Origin: Gammaproteobacteria bacterium
GTDB lineage: Bacteria > Pseudomonadota > Gammaproteobacteria > Burkholderiales > Burkholderiaceae_C
Reading direction: 5' to 3'
Assembly: GCA_018828125.1 (NCBI GenBank)
Contig: JAHJWB010000018.1
Span: forward strand, 1-64,000
Length of the DNA stretch: 64,000 bases
How positions within the stretch are numbered: the stretch's first letter is position 1; every line of letters begins with the position of its first letter. This document shows, piece by piece, positions 55,674 to 64,000 of this stretch. Made by a program: the position numbers and the translations under genes. A model generated the notes under the pieces. The model was given only the letters and a program-made list of their open reading frames with translations. It was not told the DNA's origin and searched no databases.

Positions 55674-57944
55674 TCACGCCAGCTTCAGGGGCAGGGCGCG
55701 CAGGCGCTGGCCGGTGAGTGCGAAAAGGGCGTTGGCCACGGCGGGCGCAATGGGCGGCACTCCCGGCTCGCCCACGCCTTCGGGCGGTTCGGCGCTGTCG
55801 ATGATGTGCGTTTCCACGCGCGGGCAGTCGGCCATGCGCAGCAGTAGCACATCGTGAAAATTGCTCTGCTGCACCTGCCCGTCCTTCAGCGTGATCTCGC
55901 CGTACAGCGCCGCCGTGAGGCCAAACACCACACCGCTTTCCATCTGCTGCGCGATGAGGTTGGGGTTGATGGCCGCGCCGCAGTCGACAACGCACACCAC
56001 GCGGTGCACGCGAATGGCTTTGTCGGCGTTGACCGACACCTCGGCCACCTGCGCCACGATGGAGCCGAATGACTGGTGCAGCGCCACGCCCCGCGCGCGC
56101 TGCTCGCCTGCGGGGCCAGGCGCCAGGGGCTTGCCCCAGTCCGCCAGTTCGGCCGCCTTTTGCAGCACCTTGAGGTGGCGCGGGTGCTTTTGCAGCAGCG
56201 CGGCGCGAAAGGCCACGGGGTCCTGCTTGGCCGCTGCTGCGGCCTCGTCCACAAAACTCTCTTTGAAGAACGCCTGGTGTGAATGCCCCACCGAGCGCCA
56301 GAAGCCCACTGGCAGCGGCAGGTCCACGATCTCATGTGCGATGCGCGCATGGGGCCATTCATACGGCTGGTCAAACGCGCCTTCCGACGTGGTCTTGTCC
56401 GGCCCGGCGCCTGCCAGCCCAAACGTGCGGATCAGCACCTGCGGCACGATGGCCTGGCCTACCGACACGTTGTGCCACGCCACCAGCTGGCCTTGCGCAT
56501 CAAAACCTGCCTTGAACCGCGCCAGACATGCGGGGCGGTAGAAGTCGTGTTGTGTGTCCTGTTCGCGGCTCCACAGCGTTTGCACCGGAGCGCCACCCGC
56601 CACCTTGGCGATGGCGGCGGCCTGAGCCACGTAATCGGCCTCCAGCCGGCGGCCAAAGCCACCACCCAGCAGCAGCTGGTGCAAGGTCACTTTCTCGTCA
56701 TCAATATCCAGCGCCTTGGCCGCCGCGCGGCGGGCCAGGCCCGGCACCTGTGTCGATGTCCACACGGTGGCAGCGCCGTCCTTGAATTGCACTGTGCAGT
56801 TGATGGGTTCCAGCGCCGCGTGGGCCAGGTAGGGCGCACGGTAGTCGGCCGTGATGGTGCTGGCCGCGCCTTGCAGTGCCACGTCCACATCGCCCGCGCT
56901 GTGGTAGCCAAAGCCCTTGGCCTGGTCCAGGGCCTGCTCCAGCCGCGCCATCACGGTGTCGCTCGACAAGGTGGCGGCGGGGCCGTGGTCCCATTCCACG
57001 GTGACGGCAGCGGCCGCCTTCTTGGCGTGCCAGGGTGTGTCGGCAATCACCGCCACGCCGCCGGTGCCGCCGTGGTAGGGCGCCACTTCGAGCACGTGTT
57101 TCACGCCCGGCAGCTTCTGGGCGGCGGCTGCATCCAAGCGGGCCACCTTGCCGCCACGGGTGGGGCACATCACCAGGCTGGCGTGCAGCAGGCCAGGCGG
57201 GTTGGCGTCGATGCCGAAGACGGCCGTGCCGTCGAGTTTGGATGGCGCCTCGATGCGCGTCAGTGGCTTGCCGATCAGCTTGAACTGCGCAGGCTCCTTC
57301 AGTGTCACCTTGCCCGGCATGGGCTGCTGTGCCGCCAGCGCGGCCAGATCGCCAAAGGTGGCGCGCTGGCCCGCGGAGTGTTCCACCCAGCCTGCGTTGG
57401 CCGTGCATTCGGTTGCCTGCACGCCCCACTGCGCAGCGGCGGCGCGGATCAGCATGGCGCGCGCATGGGCGCCAGCCTCGCGCATGGGCAGCCACAGGTC
57501 CTTGATGCTGCTGGAGCCGCCCGTCATCATCACGCCCACCTCGCGCATGGTCTTGGCCGTCAGCCAGCCCGCCACGGATTTCATCGATCCGTCGTTGTCG
57601 GGGTGAAACGGCAGGCCGTCCACCACCGTGGCCAGGTTGTTGTAGATGTCGTCGATGGGCGTCATCTCCAGCCGCACCTGCGCCCAGTCGGCGTCCAGCT
57701 CTTCGGCCAGGATGGCGGCCAGGCCCGTGTGCGCGCCCTGGCCCATTTCCGACTTGGCCATCATCACCGTCACGGTGTTGTCGGCGCCCACTTTGACCCA
57801 GCCGTTCAACGCGGCCTGGCCTGTGGATTGGGGCAGCGGGTCGGACGGGTGCAGCCGCTGGCGCGGCGGCATCACGCCCCAGCCAATGACCAGGGCGCCT
57901 GCTGTAGCGGCGCCGCCAAGAAGCACTGTGCGTCGTTTCACCAT
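55674..57944 (-). CDS. Molybdopterin-binding subunit, isoquinoline 1-oxidoreductase (IorB) type
   Basis: A 756-residue xanthine-oxidase-family catalytic subunit, exported. The N-terminus [20 protein letters not shown] is a Tat-like signal with KRR. Molybdopterin-binding stretches include [50 protein letters not shown] and the catalytic Glu region [15 protein letters not shown] (the family GVGE motif). Substrates of this family are N-heterocycles or aldehydes and cannot be told from sequence. Confidence 0.9.
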   Translation of the reverse strand: MVKRRTVLLGGAATAGALVIGWGVMPPRQRLHPSDPLPQSTGQAALNGWVKVGADNTVTVMMAKSEMGQGAHTGLAAILAEELDADWAQVRLEMTPIDDIYNNLATVVDGLPFHPDNDGSMKSVAGWLTAKTMREVGVMMTGGSSSIKDLWLPMREAGAHARAMLIRAAAAQWGVQATECTANAGWVEHSAGQRATFGDLAALAAQQPMPGKVTLKEPAQFKLIGKPLTRIEAPSKLDGTAVFGIDANPPGLLHASLVMCPTRGGKVARLDAAAAQKLPGVKHVLEVAPYHGGTGGVAVIADTPWHAKKAAAAVTVEWDHGPAATLSSDTVMARLEQALDQAKGFGYHSAGDVDVALQGAASTITADYRAPYLAHAALEPINCTVQFKDGAATVWTSTQVPGLARRAAAKALDIDDEKVTLHQLLLGGGFGRRLEADYVAQAAAIAKVAGGAPVQTLWSREQDTQHDFYRPACLARFKAGFDAQGQLVAWHNVSVGQAIVPQVLIRTFGLAGAGPDKTTSEGAFDQPYEWPHARIAHEIVDLPLPVGFWRSVGHSHQAFFKESFVDEAAAAAKQDPVAFRAALLQKHPRHLKVLQKAAELADWGKPLAPGPAGEQRARGVALHQSFGSIVAQVAEVSVNADKAIRVHRVVCVVDCGAAINPNLIAQQMESGVVFGLTAALYGEITLKDGQVQQSNFHDVLLLRMADCPRVETHIIDSAEPPEGVGEPGVPPIAPAVANALFALTGQRLRALPLKLA

Positions 57945-58292
57945 GGATTCATTCCTTTGGGCTGATCGGGGCAGGGCCGTTGCGCCCATCGTAAATCCGC
58001 GGGCTTTCCAGCCGCCGTGTAGGGGCAGAAGATTTTGAGTGATTTTGGCCTCCAGCGCTTATCCATCAAGCGCTAAAAGCTACTGAATACATAGCGTTTC
58101 GCCTACCCGACACAACGGGGGTGTGCGGGCGCTGCGCGGGGTTGGCGGCCCGCCATGTACGCCACCCGGCGTATTTCGCCAAACGGCAGCGCTCTCCAGA
58201 ATCCATTCCATCGCTCGATCACCCAGGGCCCCGCAAGGAGCCCGTCGAGCGAAGCGGTTTGATTGATTGAAACCACCACCGGAGAAGCACAC
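57945..58292. other. Upstream region of urtA
   Basis: Divergent spacer between the molybdenum hydroxylase and urtA. Contains a family P repeat at 58041-58090. I looked for a sigma-54 promoter (GG-N10-GC) and NtrC sites expected for nitrogen control and saw none I could defend. The urtA ribosome-binding site GGAG is at 58281. Confidence 0.4.
58041..58090. repeat. Family P palindromic repeat upstream of urtA
   Basis: GATTTTGGCCTCCAGCGCTT then ATCCATCAAGCGCTAAAAGC. Same orientation as the copies at 49124 and 49691. Confidence 0.8.
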
Positions 58293-59555
58293 ATGCAACG
58301 TCGTTATTCCCTCAAGGCCCTTGCGGCCGTCGCTACGCTCGCTGGCCTGTCTGCGCTGCCAGCCCATGCACAGGACACCATCAAGGTCGGCATCCTGCAC
58401 AGCCTGTCGGGCACCATGGCCATTTCCGAAACCGTGTTGAAAGACACCGTGCTGATGGCCATCGACGAGATCAACGCCAAGGGCGGCGTCTTGGGCAAGA
58501 AGCTCGAACCCGTGGTGGTGGATCCGGCATCCAACTGGCCCCTGTTCGCTGAAAAAACCAAGCAGCTGCTCGGCCAGGACAAGGTCTCGGTCATCTTCGG
58601 CTGCTGGACCAGCGTGTCGCGCAAGTCGGTGCTGCCAGTGGTTGAAGAAATGAACGGCCTGCTGTTCTACCCCGTGCAGTACGAAGGTGAAGAGCTGTCA
58701 AAGAACGTGTTCTACACCGGTGCTGCGCCCAATCAGCAGGCCATCCCTGCGGTGGATTACCTGATGAGCAAGGACGGCGGCAGCGCCAAGCGCTGGGTGC
58801 TACTCGGTACTGACTACGTCTACCCCCGCACCACCAACAAGATCCTGCGCGCCTACTTGAAGAGCAAGGGCGTGAAGGATTCCGACATTGACGAAAAGTA
58901 CACGCCGTTCGGCCACTCTGACTATCAGACCATCGTGGCCGACATCAAGAAGTTCAGCCAGGGTGGCAAGACGGCTGTGGTGTCCACCATCAACGGTGAC
59001 TCCAACGTGCCGTTCTATAAGGAACTGGGCAATGCGGGCCTGAAGGCCAAGGATGTGCCAGTCGTCGCATTCAGCGTGGGTGAAGAAGAACTGCGAGGCG
59101 TGGACACCAAACCCCTGGTGGGCCACCTGGCTGCATGGAACTACTTCCAGTCCATCAAGAGCCCCGAGAACACCGCTTTCATGAAGAAGTGGGCCGACTA
59201 CGCCAAGGCCAAGAACATTGCGGGCCACAAGGACAAGCCACTGACCAACGACCCGATGGAAGCCACCTACATCGGCATCAACATGTGGAAACAAGCGGTT
59301 GAAAAGGCCAAGAGCACCGACGTCGACAAGGTCATCGCCGCCATGGCCGGCCAGACCTTCAAGGCACCGTCGGGCATCGTGAGCAAGATGGATGAAAAGA
59401 ACCACCACCTGCACAAGAGCGTTTTCATCGGCGAGATCAAGGCCGACGGCCAGTTCAACGTGGTGTGGAAGACGCCTGGCCCCGTCAAGGCCAAGCCATG
59501 GTCTCCTTACATCGAAGGCAACGACAAGAAGCCTGACGAACCCGCAAAAATGTAA
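58293..59555 (+). CDS. urtA: Urea ABC transporter substrate-binding protein UrtA
   Basis: A 420-residue periplasmic protein of the amide-urea-binding family. Signal peptide to ~27 (LSALPAHAQ), then DTIKVGILHSLSGTMAISET, VVVDPASNWPLFAEKTKQLL, VIFGCWTSVSRKSVLPVVEE, LLFYPVQYEGEE and TYIGINMWKQAVEKA, which is the specific UrtA pattern. ATG at 58293 with GGAG 8 bp upstream. First gene of the rightward urt operon. Confidence 0.96.
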   Translation: MQRRYSLKALAAVATLAGLSALPAHAQDTIKVGILHSLSGTMAISETVLKDTVLMAIDEINAKGGVLGKKLEPVVVDPASNWPLFAEKTKQLLGQDKVSVIFGCWTSVSRKSVLPVVEEMNGLLFYPVQYEGEELSKNVFYTGAAPNQQAIPAVDYLMSKDGGSAKRWVLLGTDYVYPRTTNKILRAYLKSKGVKDSDIDEKYTPFGHSDYQTIVADIKKFSQGGKTAVVSTINGDSNVPFYKELGNAGLKAKDVPVVAFSVGEEELRGVDTKPLVGHLAAWNYFQSIKSPENTAFMKKWADYAKAKNIAGHKDKPLTNDPMEATYIGINMWKQAVEKAKSTDVDKVIAAMAGQTFKAPSGIVSKMDEKNHHLHKSVFIGEIKADGQFNVVWKTPGPVKAKPWSPYIEGNDKKPDEPAKM

Positions 59556-59556
59556 G

Positions 59557-59661
59557 CACCCCCTGAGCGGCTGCGCCGCTTCCCCCTCTCTCACGCTGCG
59601 CGTGGGAGGGGGACGCCCCCAGCGCGGCGGGGCGGCCCTTGCGCGGGGGCACTGGCATGGG
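59557..59661 (+). repeat. GC-rich hairpin repeat between urtA and urtB
   Basis: Starts CACCCCCTGAGCGGCTGCGC one base after the urtA stop and includes GGGGCGGCCCTTGCGCGG. Inverted sequences TTCCCCCTCTCTC and GGGAGGGGGA form a stem. It could act as an attenuator or 3' stabiliser that keeps the binding-protein level above that of the permease (inference). Confidence 0.65.
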
Positions 59662-59710
59662 CTCTGCGCGCTGCACAGGCCGACTTCTTTTTTGACCCAC
59701 TGGCCCCTCC

Positions 59711-61291
59711 ATGCTTTCTTCTTTTTATTTCCGCCTGATTGCGTATTTCTTGCTGTGCGCGGCGACCCAGGCGCACGCCCTCACCGCCGAGCAGGCCCTG
59801 GCAATGGCTGCGGGCGAGACCGACGACCGCGTGGCCGCTGTGCAGCAGGCTGTGGTGGAGCCCAGTGACCGCATTGAAGACTTTCTGAAGGCGCTGGCCG
59901 CCGATGAAGTGAAGGTCGCCGCTGGCAAGGCACTCATCGTGCGGGACGACAAAGGCGTGGACCCTGTGACTGGCGCTGCGGTGCCGGTGCCTGCGGATGC
60001 CGAAGACATCATCAACAACAACCGCATGCGCGGCGAGATCGACACGGCCCTGGCGGGCCTGGCGTTGTTTGGCAAAGACGATGCGAAGCGCATGGCCGCT
60101 GCCAAGGCGCTGACGCGCGAGCCCGACGTGGGCCGCCTGCCGCTGCTGGACAAGGCCCTGGCGCAGGAAACGCGCGAGAACATCAAAGTGCAGTTGCAAC
60201 TGGCCCGCGCCGCCACGCTGCTGGGCAGCGACGACGCCACTCAGCGCATCGCCGCCGCACAGGCGCTGTCGCTCAGCGCCACGCCCGACACGCGGCTGCT
60301 GCTCAACGAGCGCGACACGGTCGAAGAAGACGCCAAGGTGAAGGCAGCACTTCAAGCCGCACTCAAAGCCATCGACGGACAGCTGGCCTGGGGCGAACGC
60401 CTGGGCGCAGCATTCTCGGGCATCAGCCTGGGCTCCATCCTGCTGCTGGTGGCGCTGGGCCTGGCCATCACCTACGGCCTGATGGGCGTGATCAACATGG
60501 CCCATGGCGAGCTGATGATGATCGGCGCCTACGCCACCTACGTGGTGCAGGGCATCTTCCAGAAGTATTTCCCGGGCGCGTTCGACTGGTACTTGGTCGC
60601 CGCGCTGCCGCTGGCGTTTGGCGCATCGGCCGCCGTGGGCGCGGTGCTGGAGCGCAGCGTGCTGCGCTTTCTGTACGGCCGCCCGCTGGAGACGCTGCTC
60701 GCCACCTGGGGCATCAGCCTGGTGCTGATGCAGCTGGTGCGCACGATTTTTGGCGCACAGAACGTGGGGGTCGAAAACCCCGCCTGGATGAGTGGCGGTG
60801 TGCAGGTGCTCTCCAACCTCACGCTGCCCTACAACCGCCTCGTCATCATAGGCTTTGCCATTGCGGTGCTGCTGGGCATGGGCTACCTCATTGGCCGTAC
60901 ACGCCTGGGCCTGTTCGTGCGCGGCGTCACGCAAAACCGCCCCATCGCCTCATGCATGGGCGTGAACACTGCACGCATCGACACCATGGCCTTTGCGCTG
61001 GGTTCGGGCATTGCGGGCCTGGCCGGTTGCGCGCTAAGCCAGGTGGGTAACGTGGGCCCCGACCTGGGCCAGAGCTACATCGTGGACGCCTTCATGGTGG
61101 TGGTGCTGGGCGGCGTGGGGCAACTGGCGGGCACGGTGTACGCGGCTCTGGGCCTGGGCGTTCTGAACAAATTTCTCGAAGGCTGGGCGGGCGCCGTGCT
61201 GGCCAAGATTGCCGTGCTGGTGTTCATCATCATCTTCATCCAGAAGCGGCCCCAGGGCATCTTTGCGGTCAAGGGCCGTACCGCAGATTGA
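59711..61291 (+). CDS. urtB: Urea ABC transporter permease UrtB
   Basis: A 526-residue permease. The signal-like first helix is followed by the long N-terminal extension typical of UrtB (~25-215, HEAT-like: AADEVKVAAGKALIV, LLDKALAQETRENIKVQL). Then comes a LivH-type membrane domain (ISLGSILLLVALGLAITYGL, INMAHGELMMIGAYATYV, MVVVLGGVGQLAGTVYA). The LivH-type domain alone would be ~300 residues; the extra part distinguishes urea permeases. Confidence 0.95.
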   Translation: MLSSFYFRLIAYFLLCAATQAHALTAEQALAMAAGETDDRVAAVQQAVVEPSDRIEDFLKALAADEVKVAAGKALIVRDDKGVDPVTGAAVPVPADAEDIINNNRMRGEIDTALAGLALFGKDDAKRMAAAKALTREPDVGRLPLLDKALAQETRENIKVQLQLARAATLLGSDDATQRIAAAQALSLSATPDTRLLLNERDTVEEDAKVKAALQAALKAIDGQLAWGERLGAAFSGISLGSILLLVALGLAITYGLMGVINMAHGELMMIGAYATYVVQGIFQKYFPGAFDWYLVAALPLAFGASAAVGAVLERSVLRFLYGRPLETLLATWGISLVLMQLVRTIFGAQNVGVENPAWMSGGVQVLSNLTLPYNRLVIIGFAIAVLLGMGYLIGRTRLGLFVRGVTQNRPIASCMGVNTARIDTMAFALGSGIAGLAGCALSQVGNVGPDLGQSYIVDAFMVVVLGGVGQLAGTVYAALGLGVLNKFLEGWAGAVLAKIAVLVFIIIFIQKRPQGIFAVKGRTAD

Positions 61292-61311
61292 GTGGCCACG
61301 AGACAACCATC

Positions 61312-62448
61312 ATGACGACTCCATCTCCTACCCCTATCCAACTGCCGACACCGGCGCCGCTGCTCACGCGCGGTGGCTGGTCGGCTTTCTTCGTCGCGCT
61401 CATCGTGGTGTGTGCGGTAGCGCCCGTTCTCAACCTGTGGGTGCCTGCTGGCAGCGCTTTTCACATGAGCGACTACGCCGTGGCGCTGCTCGGCAAAATC
61501 ATGTGTTATGCCATCTGCGCGCTGGCCATGGACCTCATCTGGGGCTACACCGGCATCCTCAGCTTGGGCCACGGGCTGTTCTTTGCTTTGGGTGGCTACG
61601 TGATGGGCATGTACCTCATGCGCCAGATCGGCCGCGACGGCAACTACAAGAGTGACCTGCCCGACTTCATGGTGTTTCTGGACTGGAAAGAGCTGCCCTG
61701 GCACTGGATGCTGTCCGACAGCTTTGTGGCCACGCTGATCCTGGTGGTGGCGGTGCCGGGTGTCATCGCGTTTGTATTCGGCTACTTTGCGTTCCGCTCG
61801 CGCATCAAGGGCGTGTACTTTTCCATCATCACCCAGGCCATGACGTACGCGGCCATGCTGCTGTTCTTCCGCAATGAAACAGGCTTTGGCGGCAACAACG
61901 GGTTCACTGATTTCAAGCGCATTTTGGGCACGCCCATTGCCACGCAGAACATGCGCATGACGCTGTTTGTGCTGACGGGGCTCACGTTGCTGGGCTTCTT
62001 CCTCATGGCGCGTTGGCTGGTGCGCAGCAAGTTTGGTCGCGTGCTGCAGGCCGTGCGAGATGCGGAGACGCGCGTCATGTTTTCGGGCTACTCGCCGCTG
62101 CCCTACAAGCTCACCATCTGGACCATCAGCGCCATGATGTGCGGCGTGGCGGGCGCCCTGTATGTGCCCCAGGTCGGCATCATCAACCCCGGCGAGATGA
62201 GTGCTGCCAATTCCATCGAGATCGCCGTGTGGGCAGCCGTGGGCGGCCGCGCCACGCTGATCGGGCCCATCGTGGGCGCGTTCATCGTCAACGGCGCCAA
62301 GAGCTGGCTCACGGTGACGGCGCCGGAGTTCTGGCTGTATTTTCTGGGTGCGCTGTTCATTGCCGTCACGCTGTTCCTGCCCAACGGGGTGGTGGGCCTG
62401 GTCAAGAAGTTGAAAGACAACAACAACAAGAAGGGAGCCGCGCAATGA
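61312..62448 (+). CDS. urtC: Urea ABC transporter permease UrtC
   Basis: A 378-residue LivM-type permease with ~10 TM helices: DLIWGYTGILSLGHGLFFALGGY, YFSIITQAMTYAAMLLFFRN, AVRDAETRVMFSGYSPLPYK, and WAAVGGRATLIGPIVGAFIV. The ATG at 61312 is 20 bp after urtB; a TTG overlapping the urtB stop is less likely. Its stop overlaps urtD by 4 bp. Confidence 0.95.
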   Translation: MTTPSPTPIQLPTPAPLLTRGGWSAFFVALIVVCAVAPVLNLWVPAGSAFHMSDYAVALLGKIMCYAICALAMDLIWGYTGILSLGHGLFFALGGYVMGMYLMRQIGRDGNYKSDLPDFMVFLDWKELPWHWMLSDSFVATLILVVAVPGVIAFVFGYFAFRSRIKGVYFSIITQAMTYAAMLLFFRNETGFGGNNGFTDFKRILGTPIATQNMRMTLFVLTGLTLLGFFLMARWLVRSKFGRVLQAVRDAETRVMFSGYSPLPYKLTIWTISAMMCGVAGALYVPQVGIINPGEMSAANSIEIAVWAAVGGRATLIGPIVGAFIVNGAKSWLTVTAPEFWLYFLGALFIAVTLFLPNGVVGLVKKLKDNNNKKGAAQ

Positions 62449-63320
62449 CGCCCGATCTGATGGAAGAGGGCGCGCGGCGCATTGAGGCGACCCTGGCGCC
62501 GGCCACCGTGGGTCAGACCGAATCCGGCGGCCGTGCGGCGGGCTTCTCGCGCATTGCCACACCTGGCGAAGTGGACGTGACCCATGGGCGCATCCTGTAT
62601 CTGGAAGACGTCAACGTGAGCTTTGATGGCTTCAAGGCCATCAACAACCTGAGCCTGGACATAGCGCCCGGCGAGCTGCGCTGCATCATCGGCCCCAACG
62701 GTGCGGGCAAGACAACGATGATGGACATCATCACCGGCAAGACGCGGCCCGACAGCGGCACGGTCTACTTTGGTTCCACCATCGATCTGTTGCGCCACAA
62801 CGAGCCGGAGATCGCCAGCCTGGGGATTGGGCGCAAGTTTCAAAAACCCACGGTGTTTGAGCAGCTCAGCGTGTTCGAGAATCTGGAACTGGCCTTGAAG
62901 ACCCACAAGGGGGTGAAGTCCAGCATGTTCTTTCGGCTGGATTCTGTGCAGTCAGACCGGCTGGCGGAGATCCTGCACACCATCCATCTGGCGGACAGCG
63001 TGACGCGCATGGCGGGGAACTTGAGCCATGGGCAAAAGCAATGGCTGGAGATTGGAATGCTGTTGATGCAGGACCCGAAGTTGTTGTTGCTGGATGAGCC
63101 TGTGGCGGGGATGACGGATGAGGAGACTGCGCGGACTGCGGAGTTGTTCTTGACGCTCAAAGGCAAGCATTCGCTGATGGTCGTGGAGCATGACATGGGG
63201 TTCATTCGCACCGTTTCGGAGATAGTGACGGTGTTGTGTGATGGGTCGGTGCTGGCGCAGGGCACGCTGGACCAGGTGCAGGCGGATGAGCGGGTGATTG
63301 AGGTTTATTTGGGGCGGTGA
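62445..63320 (+). CDS. urtD: Urea ABC transporter ATP-binding protein UrtD
   Basis: A 291-residue ABC ATPase of the LivG type. The ~50-residue N-terminal extension before ILYLEDVNVSFDGFKAINNL is unusual in length. Walker A GPNGAGKTTMMD, Q-loop GRKFQKPTVFEQLSV, signature LSHGQKQWLEIGMLL, Walker B PKLLLLDEPVAGM, H-loop MVVEHDMGFI. The last urt gene seen; the second ATPase, urtE, does not follow. Its place is taken by a repeat element. Confidence 0.95.
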   Translation: MTPDLMEEGARRIEATLAPATVGQTESGGRAAGFSRIATPGEVDVTHGRILYLEDVNVSFDGFKAINNLSLDIAPGELRCIIGPNGAGKTTMMDIITGKTRPDSGTVYFGSTIDLLRHNEPEIASLGIGRKFQKPTVFEQLSVFENLELALKTHKGVKSSMFFRLDSVQSDRLAEILHTIHLADSVTRMAGNLSHGQKQWLEIGMLLMQDPKLLLLDEPVAGMTDEETARTAELFLTLKGKHSLMVVEHDMGFIRTVSEIVTVLCDGSVLAQGTLDQVQADERVIEVYLGR

Positions 63321-63367
63321 TGTTGGGTGCCCGCTCTTTGTTCTCTGACCTTGCAGCGGAACCTCGA

Positions 63368-63390
63368 CCGTTCGGGCTGAGCTTGTCGAG
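63368..63390 (-). repeat. 24-mer repeat, inverted copy
   Basis: Reverse complement of the 24-mer at 55050: CCGTTCGGGCTGAGCTTGTC followed by GAG. Confidence 0.85.
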
Positions 63391-63407
63391 GCCTGGGCGC
63401 TTCCCAT

Positions 63408-63431
63408 CCGTTCGGGCTGAGCTTGTCGAAG
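63408..63431 (-). repeat. 24-mer repeat, second inverted copy
   Basis: CCGTTCGGGCTGAGCTTGTC followed by GAAG, 17 bp after the previous copy; the spacing resembles the pair at 55050/55094. Confidence 0.85.
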
Positions 63432-63465
63432 CTGGGGCGTGCTGGTTTGAGAAGCATGCTCGCGT

Positions 63466-64000
63466 TAAGGGCGGAGGCCGGGAGTCGCCCGGCATGCGAG
63501 TAACTTTCTTTCGCGTCGCCGAAAGAAAGTCACCAAAGAAAGGGCGACCCCCAGTCTGCGACCCCTTCGCGGCGCGAAGGGGCAACCTGCGTCGGGGCGG
63601 TTGCGGGGTGCGCCGCAGAACTCACTGCGCGCCTGTGGCGCTACGTTCAGACAACTGCGGCGAGTCAGATCACGAGGCATGCGCGCTTCGACGCGCATGC
63701 TCACCCCGCAACCGCCCCGCCGCAGGCGCAGCCAGCAGGGGGTTGGACAGCCGAACAGCCGGACACCCAAACAGCCGCTCGGGCCTTTGCTTCGCTCGGC
63801 CCAGTCTGCGCAGCGCGAGGCGCTTGCGCCCGCGAGGTGGGGCCGAGCGCAGCGCAGCGAAGCAATGGCCCGAATGGATGTTTTCCCCCAAGCCCCTCTG
63901 TATGCGCCGAGGAGCGCAGCGGGCTGGGTGGCATGTGTGCCGAAGGACACACATGCTTCGTGGTCTAGCTCGCCGCAGTTGTTTGAACGAAGCGCCAAAG
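63466..64000. repeat. ~0.66-kb repeat element, copy 2 (runs off the window)
   Basis: Begins AAGGGCGGAGGCCGGGAGTC and shows the same order of stems as copy 1 (GGGCGGTTGCGGGGTG; GCATGCGCG...CGCGCATGC; GGCCTTTGCTTCGCTCGGCC). The loop between the last pair of arms is the reverse complement of that in copy 1. From ~63945 the sequence turns back on itself (CTCGCCGCAGTTGTTTGAAC is the complement of an internal stretch). No gene is credible here. Confidence 0.85.

Noticed and set aside
57945-58292. Sigma-54/NtrC promoter for urtA
   Set aside because: Expected from nitrogen control of urea uptake, but no -24/-12 pair with correct spacing was found by eye.

Overview
The window reads as chromosome of a high-GC betaproteobacterium of the family Comamonadaceae, most like Acidovorax. 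The evidence is the gene order spoT-rpoZ-gmk-yicC, an Omp32-type porin, an IPTL-CTERM surface protein, the PepSY/DUF3649/DUF3325 iron locus, and several dense intergenic repeat families. No database was searched, so the taxon is an inference.

Region 1 (1-16.97 kb) looks like a laterally acquired or rearranged island. It holds two IS3-family right ends, a decayed second IS3 transposase, a truncated P4-type integrase and a 3' tRNA fragment that looks like an attachment site. Cargo: a c-di-GMP phosphodiesterase (EAL) translationally coupled to a PhnD-like binding protein, a catalytically dead low-molecular-weight phosphatase, a chemoreceptor broken by an in-frame amber codon, an orphan PstS, a CYTH-CHAD protein, a hemerythrin-like protein, a porin, and a SiaABCD-type signalling operon followed by a REC-GGDEF-EAL protein. 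The recurring themes are phosphate/polyphosphate and c-di-GMP.

Region 2 (17-30 kb) is core genome: tRNA-Arg, greB, spoT, rpoZ, gmk, yicC, a Ser/Thr kinase with its PP2C phosphatase, rph, rdgB, hemW, an I78-type inhibitor lipoprotein and a PAS-GGDEF protein. Region 3 (30-37 kb) is a Fur-box-preceded iron uptake locus (TonB receptor, DUF3649, PepSY, DUF3325, lipoprotein esterase), then an IPTL-CTERM protein and tRNA-Ser.

Region 4 (37-64 kb) centres on urea. The urease operon ureA-J-B-C-(GNAT)-E-F-G runs leftward and urtABCD (urea ABC transporter) runs rightward. About 15 kb separates ureA from urtA. It includes a fusion of an NCS1 permease to a hybrid histidine kinase, with a LuxR-type response regulator, divergent from ureA. 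It also includes a DMT transporter, a CheX-like protein, a DUF917 protein, a PAS-GGDEF protein, a MurA paralogue and a molybdenum hydroxylase pair. ureD and urtE are not seen.

Four repeat families are visible: a ~45 bp palindrome (nine copies, one inside the ureJ signal-peptide codons), a ~0.65 kb element with long terminal inverted repeats (two direct copies whose central loop is inverted relative to each other), a 24-mer beside those elements, and a GC-rich hairpin element at three gene junctions.
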